22,188 bases of DNA from CAITSH01 sp945892985 (GTDB lineage: Bacteria; Pseudomonadota; Gammaproteobacteria; Burkholderiales; SG8-39), in contig CAMDDU010000059.1 of NCBI GenBank assembly GCA_945892985.1, positions 1-22,188 of the forward strand. Reading direction: 5' to 3'. Under the pieces are notes generated by a model. The model was not told the origin of the DNA, did not search any database, and saw only the letters and a program-made list of their open reading frames with translations. The position numbers and the translations under genes were made by a program. How positions within the stretch are numbered: the first letter of the stretch is position 1; the number at the start of each line of letters is the position of its first letter. This document shows positions 1-8,520 of this stretch, one piece after another.

Positions 1-504
1 GACGAGGCGTATTTCCTTCGCTCCTGTAAGGGCCAGCGTCGGGGGATCGGCCGTGCATCGCGCAGGCGCGGCGGCAAGGCTGCTAAGCGTGGGCTGTCTT
101 TTGAACAAGTTCCCGTACTCATTGCGCGCGACCGCATGGGCAGCACCGCCAATTTCATGCTCGAATCGGTGAGCGCTCAGGAAATAAGCAAGGTTCTGGG
201 GCCAATCTTGCCTACCGACACGGTGTTGTGTACCGATGGGGGCACCGCCCTCGCAGCAGCCGCGAGATACCTCGAAGTCGAGCATCATCCGATCAATCTG
301 TCTGCGGGCGTGCGCGTACAGGGCGCTTGGCACGTGCAAAACGTCAATGCCTTCGCTTCGCGCCTGCGCGCATGGATGGTCCGCTTCAAGGGTGTTGCCA
401 CGAAATACCTCACCAACTACCTCGGATGGTTTAGAGTTCTCGAACGGTCGCCCCGCTTCAGCCCCGATCCCGCACGGTTGCTCACTCTCGCGGTCAGAGC
501 ATGA
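1..504 (+). CDS. IS1595-family (ISXO2-like) transposase, 5' end outside window
   Basis: The reading frame is open from base 1 to the TGA at 502-504, so the start lies upstream of the window. The visible 167 residues match the DDE-type catalytic part of IS1595-family transposases. There is a D-E-A-Y-F at the very start, a central C-T-D-G-G-T holding the second acidic residue, then H-V-Q-N-V-N-A with the Asn-type third position, and a Y-L-x-N-Y-L-G-W-F-R stretch. The first in-frame ATG (136) is internal to the domain and is not the start. The tail after the Y-L-G-W motif looks ordinary. A sequence around 520-533 (cgctaaatgagcc) just after the stop could be the terminal inverted repeat, but the partner end is not visible. 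Whether the element is complete cannot be judged. Confidence 0.85.
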   Translation, partial: DEAYFLRSCKGQRRGIGRASRRRGGKAAKRGLSFEQVPVLIARDRMGSTANFMLESVSAQEISKVLGPILPTDTVLCTDGGTALAAAARYLEVEHHPINLSAGVRVQGAWHVQNVNAFASRLRAWMVRFKGVATKYLTNYLGWFRVLERSPRFSPDPARLLTLAVRA

Positions 505-536
505 GTTCAACAACATCATTCGCTAAATGAGCCTTT

Positions 537-773
537 TTGTTTGTTGCGGAGGAACGCGCGCCGAAGCGGGCGCGCATGGGCTGGGCGCGGCTGCTCCGGC
601 GCGTGTTCGACATTGACCTCGAACACTGCCCGCAGTGTCGTGGCGAGTTCAAGATCATCGCCGCTATCGAGGAGCCTGCGGTGATTGTCAGGATACTCAA
701 GCATCTGGGTTTGCGTGCCCGCTCGCCGCCGTCCTCACCGGCGCGGCCGCTGCCTGTTTTCCAAGCAGCCTGA
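537..773 (+). pseudogene. IS91-family transposase, C-terminal remnant
   Basis: This 78-residue frame carries the end of an IS91/ISCR-like (Y2 rolling-circle) transposase. It has a basic A-P-K-R-A-R-M-G-W-A-R-L-L-R-R-V-F block, then D-I-D-L-E-H-C-P-Q-C with a Cys pair, then I-I-A-A-I-E-E-P-A-V-I and L-G-L. Intact family members are roughly 300-500 residues, so more than three quarters is missing, including the catalytic tyrosines. It begins within about 35 bases of the IS1595 transposase stop, which suggests the IS1595 element inserted into or deleted through an older IS91 copy. The TTG at 537 is only the point where the frame opens and is unlikely to be a working start. Confidence 0.75.
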
Positions 774-1032
774 TACGCAAGGCGAGAACGGTTCGGCAAC
801 AGCGCCGACGATCCCGCGCGGCCTGCGCTTGCGCATGGCGGTCAGAGTGCGTCCAAATCGGCCTAGACGGGTCGACGCAGCGACCAATAAACCCGATCGA
901 GAGGGGAATTCTCACAAAGCATCGCGCAATTTGATCGCTGATCGCTTCTGGGTCTGGTGGTACAGTCAGCGCTTGGAGGAAAAGGTGGTTTGAATTTCCT
1001 ATATACGTCGCGAAATCAAGAAGGTTGGCACT
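774..1032. other. Non-coding region between IS91 remnant and xdhA
   Basis: The first 100 bases (to about 870) probably belong to the IS91 element's 3' end, because they run on directly from the transposase stop with the same high GC. The remainder becomes more AT-rich towards xdhA and should contain the xdh promoter. I cannot point to a convincing -35/-10 pair. The only clear signal is the ribosome binding site AGAAGG at 1019-1024. Confidence 0.45.
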
Positions 1033-2556
1033 TTGAACACGGAACATATCGATTCGGCAACGGTTCGTTTCATCCTCGATGGAACAGCGCGGGAAGTCCG
1101 CGATGCCGCGCCCACGCGCAGCGTGCTGCAGTACCTGCGCGAGGACCTTGGGCGCAGCGGCACCAAGGAGGGCTGCGCCGAGGGCGATTGCGGTGCCTGC
1201 ACCGTGGTGCTGGCCGAGGCCGACGGCGACCGCCTGCACTGCCGCGCCGTCAACGCCTGCATCCAGTTCGTCCCGACCCTCGATGGCAAGGCCCTGTTCA
1301 CGGTTGAGAGCCTCAGGCGCGCCGATGGCAGCCTGCACCCGGTGCAGCAGGCCATGGTCGACTGCCACGGCTCGCAATGTGGTTTTTGCACCCCGGGTTT
1401 TGTCATGTCGCTGTTCGCGCTGTACAAGAACAACGCCGCGCCCTCGCGCCAGGAGATCGACGACGCGCTCGCCGGTAACCTGTGCCGTTGCACCGGCTAC
1501 CGGCCCATTGTCGCCGCGGCCGCCAAGATGTACGAGATGGCCGATGCGACTGTGGCCGCGGACTGGGCCGGCCTGGTCTGTTGCGGCCAATCGCCCGCGG
1601 CGGCGGAGTCCGAGCAGGCCTTGCTGGGACAATTAAAAAGCCTGCAGCGCAGTGAGCCGCTTGTTACCGGGGACGGTCACGCGCAATTGCATGCGCCACA
1701 GACGTTGGAACAACTGGCCGCCTTGCGCCTGCGCCACCCCGCGGCGCGCATCTTGGCCGGGGGCACCGATGTCGGCCTGTGGGTGACCAAGCAGTTGCGC
1801 GACATTGGCGACATCCTTTACGTCGGCAATGTCGCCGAACTGGCGCAGCTTCGCGTCACCGCCACCCATCTAGACATCGGCGCGGCCATGAGCTTTTCGG
1901 CGCTGCAACCGGCACTGGTCGAACATTTCCCCGAAATGGGCGAATTGCTGCGGCGGTTTGCCTCGCCACCGATACGCAACGCCGCCACGCTGGGCGGCAA
2001 TATCGCCAACGGCTCGCCCATAGGCGACGCCATGCCCCCTTTGATCGCATTGGGCACCAAACTGGTGTTGCGAAAAGGCGCGGCGATGCGCGAACTGGAA
2101 CTCGAGGCGTTTTACCTCGATTACCAAAAAACCGCGCTTAAGGCCGGCGAATTCGTCGAGCGCATCCTTATCCCCTTGCACAACCCGCTGCGACAGACGC
2201 AGTTTCGCGTCTACAAACTGTCCAAACGCGGCGACCAGGATATTTCGGCGCTGTGCGCGGCGTTCTGGCTGGTGTTGCGCGGCGGGCGGGTGCAGGCGGC
2301 GCGCATTGCCTTTGGCGGCATGGCGGCGATTCCCAAGCGCGGGCGGCAATGCGAAGCGGCGCTGCTCGACAAGGAATGGAACGAGGCCAACGCCCAGGCC
2401 GCGGCGCAATGCCTTGATACAGACTTTCAGCCCATCGGTGACATGCGCGCCAGCGCCGCTTACCGCGCGCTGGCGGCACGCAACCTGCTGCAGCGTTTTT
2501 ACCTCGAGACCGCCGGTGGCGATGCCATTACGCGTGTCAGCCAGGTGGGCACATGA
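1033..2556 (+). CDS. xdhA: Xanthine dehydrogenase small subunit (2Fe-2S and FAD)
   Basis: This is the electron-transfer subunit of xanthine dehydrogenase, which oxidises hypoxanthine to xanthine to urate and passes electrons through two Fe-S clusters to FAD and NAD+. Its 507 residues fit the bacterial small-subunit length. The plant-type 2Fe-2S ligands are C48, C53, C56 and C76 (in N-A-C-I). The second cluster uses C116, C119 (Q-C-G-F-C) and C151, C153 (L-C-R-C-T-G-Y-R-P). The FAD domain starts near residue 215, with I-L-A-G-G-T-D at 241-247 and A-T-L-G-G-N-I-A-N-G-S-P at 319-330; a CO-dehydrogenase-type flavoprotein C-terminal domain follows. The start is a TTG at 1033, chosen because AGAAGG lies 8 bases upstream and no in-frame ATG sits between it and the conserved N-terminus. 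The stop overlaps the xdhB start (ATGA). Confidence 0.95.
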   Translation: MNTEHIDSATVRFILDGTAREVRDAAPTRSVLQYLREDLGRSGTKEGCAEGDCGACTVVLAEADGDRLHCRAVNACIQFVPTLDGKALFTVESLRRADGSLHPVQQAMVDCHGSQCGFCTPGFVMSLFALYKNNAAPSRQEIDDALAGNLCRCTGYRPIVAAAAKMYEMADATVAADWAGLVCCGQSPAAAESEQALLGQLKSLQRSEPLVTGDGHAQLHAPQTLEQLAALRLRHPAARILAGGTDVGLWVTKQLRDIGDILYVGNVAELAQLRVTATHLDIGAAMSFSALQPALVEHFPEMGELLRRFASPPIRNAATLGGNIANGSPIGDAMPPLIALGTKLVLRKGAAMRELELEAFYLDYQKTALKAGEFVERILIPLHNPLRQTQFRVYKLSKRGDQDISALCAAFWLVLRGGRVQAARIAFGGMAAIPKRGRQCEAALLDKEWNEANAQAAAQCLDTDFQPIGDMRASAAYRALAARNLLQRFYLETAGGDAITRVSQVGT

Positions 2557-4901
2557 ACGCCGCCGACGGGGGCGCGCCGCCCATCCTCGGCGGGGTGGGT
2601 GCGGCGCTGCGCCACGACAGCGCCCATTTGCACGTCGCCGGCGCGGCGCCTTATGTCGATGACATCCTCGAGGCGCGCGGTACGCTGCATGCCGCCTTCG
2701 GCCTGTCGGAGCGCGCGCATGCGCGCATTGTCTCCGTCGATCTCGCGGCGGTGCGCGCCGCACCCGGCGTGGTCGCGGTGCTGCTCGCGGCCGATATCCC
2801 GGGCGAGAACAATTTCGGCCCCATCCTGCACGATGACCCCATCCTCGCGGGCGACAAGGTGCAGTATTTCGGCCAGCCGGTTTTTGTCGTCGCCGCGCAC
2901 ACGGTGGATGCGGCGCGGCGCGCGGCGCGCCTCGCGCGCATAGTCTACGAAGACCTGCCCGCGCTGCTGACAATTGATGATGCGCTGGCAGCGCAGTCTT
3001 TTGTCATTCCCTCGGTGCGCCTTGCGCGCGGTGATGCCGCGGCCGCGCTGGCCGCCGCACCGCGGCGCGTGCAGGGGGAGTTTCGTTTCGGCGGCCAGGA
3101 ACAGTTTTACCTTGAAGGCCAGATCGCCTACGCCATTCCAATCGAAGACGGCACGCTGCGCGTGCACAACTCGACGCAGCATCCGGGCGAGGTGCAACTC
3201 AAGGTGGCCGAGGCGCTGGGCCTGCCCGCAGCGAGCGTCACGGTCGAGTGCCGGCGCATGGGCGGCGGCTTTGGCGGCAAGGAAACGCAACCGGCGCTGT
3301 TCGCCTGTGCTGCAGCGCTGCTCGCGCTCCATACCGGGCGTCCGGTCAAGCTGCGCGCCGACCGCGACGATGACATCATGATCACCGGCAAGCGCCATGA
3401 TTTCCTGGTGCGCTATGACGCGGGCTTTGACGCCAGCGGCCGCCTACTCGGACTGGAATTGATGCTCGCTTCGCGCTGCGGCTATTCGGCTGACCTCTCC
3501 GGGCCGGTCAACGATCGCGCGATGACCCACGCCGACAATTGTTACTTTCTCGAAAACGTCGCCATCACCTCGCACCGGCTGAAAACCCATACCCAGTCGG
3601 CCACGGCGTTTCGCGGCTTTGGCGGACCGCAGGGCATGATGGCCATCGAGTATGTGCTCGATGAAGTGGCGCGTGATCTCGCCATCGACCCGCTCGAGGT
3701 GCGTCGGCGCAATTTCTATGTGGAAGGCGGGCGCGACACCACCCATTACGGCATGCGGGTCGAGGACAACATCATCCATGAGCTGGTGGCCGAACTTGCC
3801 GGCGAGGCGAACTACGCCGAACGGCGCGCCGCCCTTGCCGCCTGGAATGCCGCGAGCCCCGTTATCAAGCGCGGCATCGCGCTGACGCCGGTCAAGTTTG
3901 GCATTTCCTTTACCGCCACGCACATGAACCAGGCCGGCGCACTGCTGCAGCTGTATACCGACGGCACCGTGCTGCTCAACCACGGCGGCACCGAGATGGG
4001 CCAGGGGCTGTTCACCAAGGTGGCACAGGTGGTGGCCGAGGAGTTGCAGATCGATGTGGCCAAGGTGCGCGTCAGCGCTTCCGACACCAGCAAGGTGCCC
4101 AACGCCTCGGCCACGGCGGCCTCGAGCGGCGGCGACCTCAACGGCAAGGCGGCGCAGGCGGCGGCGCGCACGCTCAAGCAGCGCTTGAGCGCATTTGCCG
4201 CCACGCACTTCAAGGTCGCGCCGGCGGCGGTGCGCTTTGCCGGCAACCGCGTAAATATCGGTGAAAAGGAGATTACCTTTGCCGAGCTTGCGCGCCTCGC
4301 CTGGTTCGGACGCGTGTCGCTGTCGGCGACCGGGTTTTACCAGACGCCGAAAATTTCCTATAACCCGAAAACCCTGATGGGGCGGCCATTTTATTATTTT
4401 TCCTACGGCGCGGCGTTGGCAGAGGTGGCGATCGACACGCTTACCGGCGAGACGCGGCTGCTGCGCGCGGACATCCTGCAGGACGCCGGGCGTTCGCTCA
4501 ACCCGGCCATAGACATTGGCCAGGTCGAGGGCGGTTTTGTCCAGGGCATGGGCTGGCTTACTAGCGAGGAATTGTGGTGGGATGACAAGGGCAGGCTGCG
4601 CACCCATGCGCCTTCGACTTACAAGATTCCGGTCGCCGGCGACGTGCCAGAGGCGTTCAATGTGCGCCTGTACGAGCGCGGCGAGAACGTCGAGGACAGT
4701 ATTTTCCGTTCCAAGGCGGTGGGCGAACCGCCGTTGATGCTGGCGATCTCGGTGTTCCACGCCATTAAGGACGCCGTGGCGGCGGCGGCCGGTTACCGTG
4801 TCAGCCCGCGCCTGGATGCACCGGCCACGCCCGAGCGCGTGCTGTTTGCCGTGGCGGCGGCGCGCGCGGCCGCCAGCGACACCAAAGTGGCGAAGCAATG
4901 A
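2553..4901 (+). CDS. xdhB: Xanthine dehydrogenase large subunit (molybdopterin-binding)
   Basis: This is the catalytic molybdenum-cofactor subunit, 782 residues, a normal length for bacterial XdhB. Residues equivalent to the active-site set of characterised xanthine dehydrogenases are present. They are Glu244 in G-G-G-F-G-G-K-E, Arg354 in F-R-G-F-G-G-P-Q-G, and the general-base Glu725 in K-A-V-G-E-P-P-L. G-Q-E-Q-F-Y-L-E at 181-188 and G-T-E-M-G-Q-G-L are the usual cofactor-pocket motifs. The ATG at 2553 overlaps the xdhA TGA by 4 bases, implying translational coupling. With all three acid/base residues kept, I infer an active purine-oxidising enzyme. The arrangement of separate Fe-S/FAD and Mo subunits, with xdhC after them, separates this from CO dehydrogenase or aldehyde oxidoreductase operons. 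Confidence 0.95.
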   Translation: MNAADGGAPPILGGVGAALRHDSAHLHVAGAAPYVDDILEARGTLHAAFGLSERAHARIVSVDLAAVRAAPGVVAVLLAADIPGENNFGPILHDDPILAGDKVQYFGQPVFVVAAHTVDAARRAARLARIVYEDLPALLTIDDALAAQSFVIPSVRLARGDAAAALAAAPRRVQGEFRFGGQEQFYLEGQIAYAIPIEDGTLRVHNSTQHPGEVQLKVAEALGLPAASVTVECRRMGGGFGGKETQPALFACAAALLALHTGRPVKLRADRDDDIMITGKRHDFLVRYDAGFDASGRLLGLELMLASRCGYSADLSGPVNDRAMTHADNCYFLENVAITSHRLKTHTQSATAFRGFGGPQGMMAIEYVLDEVARDLAIDPLEVRRRNFYVEGGRDTTHYGMRVEDNIIHELVAELAGEANYAERRAALAAWNAASPVIKRGIALTPVKFGISFTATHMNQAGALLQLYTDGTVLLNHGGTEMGQGLFTKVAQVVAEELQIDVAKVRVSASDTSKVPNASATAASSGGDLNGKAAQAAARTLKQRLSAFAATHFKVAPAAVRFAGNRVNIGEKEITFAELARLAWFGRVSLSATGFYQTPKISYNPKTLMGRPFYYFSYGAALAEVAIDTLTGETRLLRADILQDAGRSLNPAIDIGQVEGGFVQGMGWLTSEELWWDDKGRLRTHAPSTYKIPVAGDVPEAFNVRLYERGENVEDSIFRSKAVGEPPLMLAISVFHAIKDAVAAAAGYRVSPRLDAPATPERVLFAVAAARAAASDTKVAKQ

Positions 4902-5884
4902 GCCTCAATGCGACCTGGATGACGGCACTGCGCACGCAGGCCGAACCGGCGGTTTTGGTCACGCTGGCACGCGCCCAGGGTTCGGTGCCGCGCGAGGCGG
5001 GCGCAAAAATGCTGGTTACGCCGGAGCAACTATTCGACACCATAGGCGGCGGCCACCTGGAATTGCGTGCCGCCGAGATCGCGCGCGCGATGCTGGCCGG
5101 TGCGCACGCCGCGCCGCTGGCGCACTACCGCTTTCCGCTCGGGCCCAGCCTGGGGCAGTGTTGCGGCGGTGTGGCCGATCTGGTGTTCGAGCACCTGCCC
5201 TGGCCGCGTCCGGCCTGGGTGGAAGAGCTGGCTGCGCTGCTTGGCGCGGGCCGCGCCGCGGACCTGCATACGTCGTTTAAAGCCGGTGCGCCCAAAACCA
5301 TTGCCGCTTCTTCGACCGGCCACAGCGTGTGCGAGTTGCGCCACGACGGCGCCGCACTGACTCTGGCCGAACGCATCACGCCCTGCGATTTTCGCATCAT
5401 GCTGTTTGGCGCCGGCCACGTCGGCAGCGCGCTCGCCAACATTCTCGCCGCGCTGCCCTGCGAGCTGACCTGGCTGGACAGCCGCGAGGGGCAGTTTCCG
5501 CACATACTGCCCGGCAATGTACGCGCAGAAACAGACGATATGCTGGAAACCCGCGCCAGTCGGGTGTTTCCGGGCACTTACTATCTGGTGATGACGCACG
5601 ACCACGCCCTCGACCAGGCCATCAGCGAGGCGATTCTGCGCCGCGGCGACTTCGCCTGGTTCGGGCTGATAGGCTCGGCGACCAAGCGCAGCCTGTTCGA
5701 GCGGCGGCTCGCTGCGCGCGGCATTGCGCAACAGGCACTCGACCGCATGACCTGCCCGATAGGCATCGCCGGCATTGGTGGCAAGGAACCGGGTGTGATC
5801 GCGGTGGCGGTGGCGGCGCAGTTGCTGGTGGCGCGCGATGCGCGGCTCGCGTGCGCTCGATTGCCGCCTTTGGCCGCTACCTGA
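4898..5884 (+). CDS. xdhC: XdhC, molybdenum-cofactor sulfuration/insertion factor
   Basis: XdhC proteins bind molybdenum cofactor, help sulfurate it and deliver it to XdhB; they are not part of the finished enzyme. The 328 residues show the family's N-terminal part (G-S-V-P-R-E-A-G-A-K-M near 29-38, T-I-G-G-G-H-L-E at 48-55, and G-Q-C-C-G-G with the Cys pair at 88-89). The C-terminal Rossmann-like domain has G-A-G-H-V-G at 171-176, followed by V-M-T-H-D-H and W-F-G-L-I-G-S. The ATG overlaps the xdhB stop by 4 bases, so the three genes form one transcript. No guanine deaminase, purine permease or regulator gene follows, so the rest of the purine pathway must be elsewhere. The protein ends shortly after the last conserved segment. 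Confidence 0.93.
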   Translation: MSLNATWMTALRTQAEPAVLVTLARAQGSVPREAGAKMLVTPEQLFDTIGGGHLELRAAEIARAMLAGAHAAPLAHYRFPLGPSLGQCCGGVADLVFEHLPWPRPAWVEELAALLGAGRAADLHTSFKAGAPKTIAASSTGHSVCELRHDGAALTLAERITPCDFRIMLFGAGHVGSALANILAALPCELTWLDSREGQFPHILPGNVRAETDDMLETRASRVFPGTYYLVMTHDHALDQAISEAILRRGDFAWFGLIGSATKRSLFERRLAARGIAQQALDRMTCPIGIAGIGGKEPGVIAVAVAAQLLVARDARLACARLPPLAAT

Positions 5885-6137
5885 TCAGCGGTCCTGCGCT
5901 CAAAGGCGCTGTGCCTGGTGTCTTGGCTCGGGCGAGAGCGGGCGTTTGCGGCAGCTGGCTCAGCAGGCCCCATTGCTCGTCCGCCTCGATCACCGAGACG
6001 GACAAATTGCTTCTCTTTTGGAACCAGTGGCAACGCTTCAAACTTGTCAGCTGGCAAAGTTGCTACCTGTTGAGCAAGCATTGAGGTTTTCTTTTCGATT
6101 CCAAGTTCGGCTAGGGTGGCTGGCCGGTTAGCCTCGC
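5885..6137. other. Unassigned region between xdhC and aspartase stub
   Basis: Frames are open on both strands here (for example a plus-strand frame running out of xdhC to 6131), but none shows a recognisable motif, a good start or a ribosome binding site. Since the next object is a truncated gene, this is probably decayed coding DNA. I see no clear terminator for the xdh operon. Confidence 0.4.
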
Positions 6138-6296
6138 ATGCCCAAAGCCACTACCCGGCTCGAACACGACTTGCTCGGCGATCGCAAGATCCCCGCCGGC
6201 GCCTACTGGGGCGTGGACACGCTGTGCGCAGCCGAGCATTTTCGTGCACGGCGCTTCGGAGAGAAACCGGTTGAGGTCTTACGTCTTGCGCGATAG
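6138..6296 (+). pseudogene. Aspartate ammonia-lyase, N-terminal stub
   Basis: A 52-codon frame starts with ATG at 6138 and stops at TAG 6294-6296. Residues 8-36 follow the N-terminus of aspartate ammonia-lyase (aspartase): L-E-H-D-L-L-G-D, then I-P-A-G-A-Y-W-G-V-D-T-L and A-A-E-H-F. This part precedes the catalytic regions in the aspartase/fumarase superfamily. Similarity stops near residue 36 and the remaining sequence is unrelated, so about 420 of the usual 470 residues are missing. A class II fumarase is less likely, because the D-L-L-G and G-V-D-T-L spacing fits aspartase better. No ribosome binding site is obvious. It marks a deletion endpoint just upstream of the convergent Bug/TctC remnant. 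Confidence 0.65.
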
Positions 6297-6346
6297 GCCG
6301 AAAAACAGGCCCGACGAGTCCAAACGCGACTGCGGGCGGGCGCCGG

Positions 6347-7246
6347 CTACTTATTGAAGTTGATCTGTTGCACCGCCTTGAGTACGGCGGCACGCTCCTG
6401 TTCAAGCTGTCGGCGCGTGGCGGAACCATCGCGGTAATCGACCAGCATTCCGGCCTTCTCTATCGCCGCCGCCATCGCCGGATCCTTGACCGCCGAGGCG
6501 AGCGCATTCGACAGCGCGGCGATCACAGGCTGAGGCGTACCGACCGGCACGAAGAAGCCCATCCAGATGCCGAGGGTCGATGACCCCAGTCCGCGTTCCT
6601 CCAGCGTCGGCACGTTGGGTAGCGACGGCAGGCGCTTCGGTGCTTGGGTGGCGAGCGGCACGAGGTCGCCCGACTGGAACAGCGGTGCAAACGCGGAGTA
6701 AGCAGCCGACACCACCGACACGTGGCCCCCAAGGATCGCCGTCTTCGCCGGGCCAGAACCAGGGTACGGCACGTGCAGCAAGTCGATCCCTGCCGCCTGC
6801 TTGAACAGCTCCACCGAGAAATGCGACACCGACCCTACTCCTGCCGAGGCGTAACTCAGCTTGCCGGGATTCTTCCTGGCGTAGTCGATCAGTGCCTCAA
6901 TGGTGTCGAGAGACAGGCCTTTCCTCACAGCGAGAACACCCACATCCGAGGCATACATGCCGATCGGCACGAAGTCGGTCATGGCGAACGGAAGGCCCGT
7001 CTCGATCGCCGTCTTGACGCTCAGCGTGGGGTTGCTACTGGCAAAGACCGTGTAGCCGTCGGGTTTGGACCGCGCAACCATCTCGGCAGCGATGCCACCG
7101 CCGGCGCCGGGCTTGTTGACGGGCACCAGCGGCACTCTGAGGAATGGAGCCATGTACTGCAGCGCGATACGCGGGGCGCCGTCGGTCGGTCCGCCGGGCG
7201 GAAGCGGGATGACGAACTCAATCTGGCGGGACGGGTACTCAGCCTG
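6347..7246 (-). pseudogene. Tripartite tricarboxylate transporter (Bug/TctC) binding protein lacking its signal peptide
   Basis: The Bug/TctC family comprises periplasmic solute receptors for carboxylates and related small molecules. The minus-strand frame holds essentially a whole mature domain of about 298 residues. It opens with A-E-Y-P-S-R-Q-I-E-F-V-I-P-L-P-P-G-G at the expected mature N-terminus, then N-K-P-G-A-G-G-G, K-P-D-G-Y-T-V, a Y-A-S-A-G-V-G-S-V-S-H-F region, L-L-H-V-P-Y-P-G-S-G-P-A, L-P-N-V-P-T-L and a normal C-terminus. Upstream of 7246 the sequence switches to the opposite-strand fragment of another Bug gene, so the signal peptide and promoter are gone. The first in-frame ATG (7153) would also lose about 30 conserved residues. 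I infer it is not a working exported receptor. Confidence 0.8.
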
Positions 7247-7522
7247 CCCAACGTGCCGACCTTTGCCGAAGAGGGCATCAAGGGCATGGACGCGACACTC
7301 ATGGTCGGCTTCATGCTGCCAGCGAAAACCCCGCCGGCCATCATCGCCACCCTACATGACGCGCTTGCCAGCGTGCTCAAATCGCCCGAAATCACCGATC
7401 GGCTGGGAGAGCTTGCGCTCAACGTCGTCGCCGCCAACCCGGAGCGCTCGAGCACGCTGTTACGCGAGGAAACCGAGCTCTGGGCGCGCGTGGTGAAAAG
7501 CTCCGGGGCCAAGGCAGAGTAG
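7235..7522 (+). pseudogene. Second Bug/TctC binding protein, C-terminal fragment
   Basis: The last 95 residues or so of another Bug-family receptor are encoded on the plus strand. They begin at V-L-S-L-P-N-V-P-T-F-A-E-E-G and continue through M-L-P-A-K-T-P-P-A-I-I to the usual family end, stopping at TAG 7520-7522. The upstream two thirds are absent: the frame simply continues antisense through the minus-strand Bug remnant with no family signal. The two fragments meet head to head at about 7232-7247. The fragment lies 18 bases upstream of the cupin gene in the same direction, so a Bug-cupin operon probably stood here before the rearrangement. Confidence 0.8.
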
Positions 7523-7540
7523 GACGGGACAGGCACCGCC

Positions 7541-7999
7541 ATGGCACACAAACCTGCGCCGCATTACAGCGGACCATTAAAGATCGAGGAGGCGCGCTCG
7601 CTGCTGGCGCTGGCGGAATTGTCGGATACCGCCTTCACCCGCGACGGGCCGGACGCCGAAGTTGAACACCGCGACCTCGGCCTCGCGGCGGCAACCGGCG
7701 GGCGCATCGGCGCAACGCATACCCGCGCCATCCGCCCGTTTGACAAGGAAACCGGCTGGCACTGGCACGACATGAGCGGCCATTTTGTCTTTGTCATACG
7801 CGGCTTCATCACCTTCCGCTACGCCGGCCATGACGGCGACGTGGTCGTGCGCGCCGGCGGCTGCGTCTCCCAGCCCGGCGGTGTGCCGCACAACGTGGTG
7901 GCGCGCTCCGATGACCTTGAGCTGATCGAAATCAACATGCCGGCCAAATTCGGCACCTGGGCGGTTGACTTCTCGCCAGCAGGCAGCCAGCCTCCCTGA
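7541..7999 (+). CDS. Small cupin-domain protein
   Basis: This is a single-domain cupin of 152 residues. Motif 1 is visible as G-W-H-W-H-D-M-S-G-H (His74, His76 and possibly His81) and motif 2 as P-G-G-V-P-H-N-V-V (His117). That is a plausible metal-binding set on a small beta-barrel. Such proteins can be dioxygenases, isomerases or non-enzymatic sensors, and nothing here picks one. The ATG at 7541 is preceded by a weak AGGACGGGA purine run. The gene follows the C-terminal end of a truncated Bug receptor after 18 bases, so a role in catabolism of a carboxylate or aromatic substrate is possible but is inference. The reading frame looks intact. Confidence 0.75.
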   Translation: MAHKPAPHYSGPLKIEEARSLLALAELSDTAFTRDGPDAEVEHRDLGLAAATGGRIGATHTRAIRPFDKETGWHWHDMSGHFVFVIRGFITFRYAGHDGDVVVRAGGCVSQPGGVPHNVVARSDDLELIEINMPAKFGTWAVDFSPAGSQPP

Positions 8000-8520
8000 T
8001 GTCAGCGTCATCAGCGGGCGCTCTATGGGCTGGAATTTCCGCAAACCGCCCCCATACTGAACTGATGAAACTGCCACCTGCTAGTTGCTAGCAACGTAGA
8101 CGCCGTAACCGGTGTAGTGAGCGTCTGTGGGTCAGTGAGCAGTATGGGAGCGGATGTGGCTGTAACGATTACCCCAACCCACCCACCCGTTGCCTCAAAG
8201 TCCCGTCTCAGGCTCATTTCTGCTTGGAAATACGCCCCTCGTTCAGGCTCATACCACGTTGGAAAAGGCTAACGCTGTTGTTTTTCCGAAAATCGGCGTA
8301 GATTAGTTTTTTGACCATACGAGTCAAAAATTAGGAAGCAACTTAAAGGGCAGAATTTTTTGACTGCGAGGGCTCTCGGGTCAATCGTTTGTAGTTGAAT
8401 CGGTTTGTGGCATCAGAGATGTGTCTGAGTAGTATCTTGCGCGGTTGCGGACAGTCGTGCTGATCGTAGTATTGGGCACCTTGCTCACAAGACGGATAAT
8501 GATTTCGGAGTGGCTGAAAT
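8000..8520. other. 521-base non-coding gap
   Basis: I find no convincing gene. GC content drops across the gap towards 8300-8500. CAGGCTCAT occurs twice as a direct repeat, at about 8210 and 8244. The perfect inverted repeat at 8308-8330 is listed separately. Open frames on the minus strand (8023-8217 and 8343-8561) show no family features and the second overlaps the start of the next gene. Confidence 0.4.
8308..8330. promoter_or_regulatory. Inverted repeat TTTTTGAC-7-GTCAAAAA
   Basis: The 8-base arms TTTTTGAC (8308-8315) and GTCAAAAA (8323-8330) are perfectly complementary around a 7-base spacer. TTTTTTGACTG recurs near 8353. The arms are A/T-rich at their outer ends, so this could be a bidirectional terminator or an operator; the lack of a GC-rich stem argues against an efficient terminator. 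Confidence 0.4.

Noticed and set aside
697..1632. Antisense open frame of 311 codons over the xdhA start
   Set aside because: It covers the conserved Fe-S domain of xdhA on the other strand and has no ribosome binding site or recognisable domain.
1870..2973. Antisense open frame of 367 codons over xdhA/xdhB
   Set aside because: Arg- and Ala-rich composition typical of a GC-rich shadow frame; the sense genes are certain.
3444..4898. Long antisense open frame of 484 codons across xdhB
   Set aside because: It is the complement of a highly conserved gene in GC-rich DNA; it has no family motif of its own.
5838..6131. Plus-strand frame running out of xdhC
   Set aside because: It starts inside xdhC, has no ribosome binding site and no recognisable domain.
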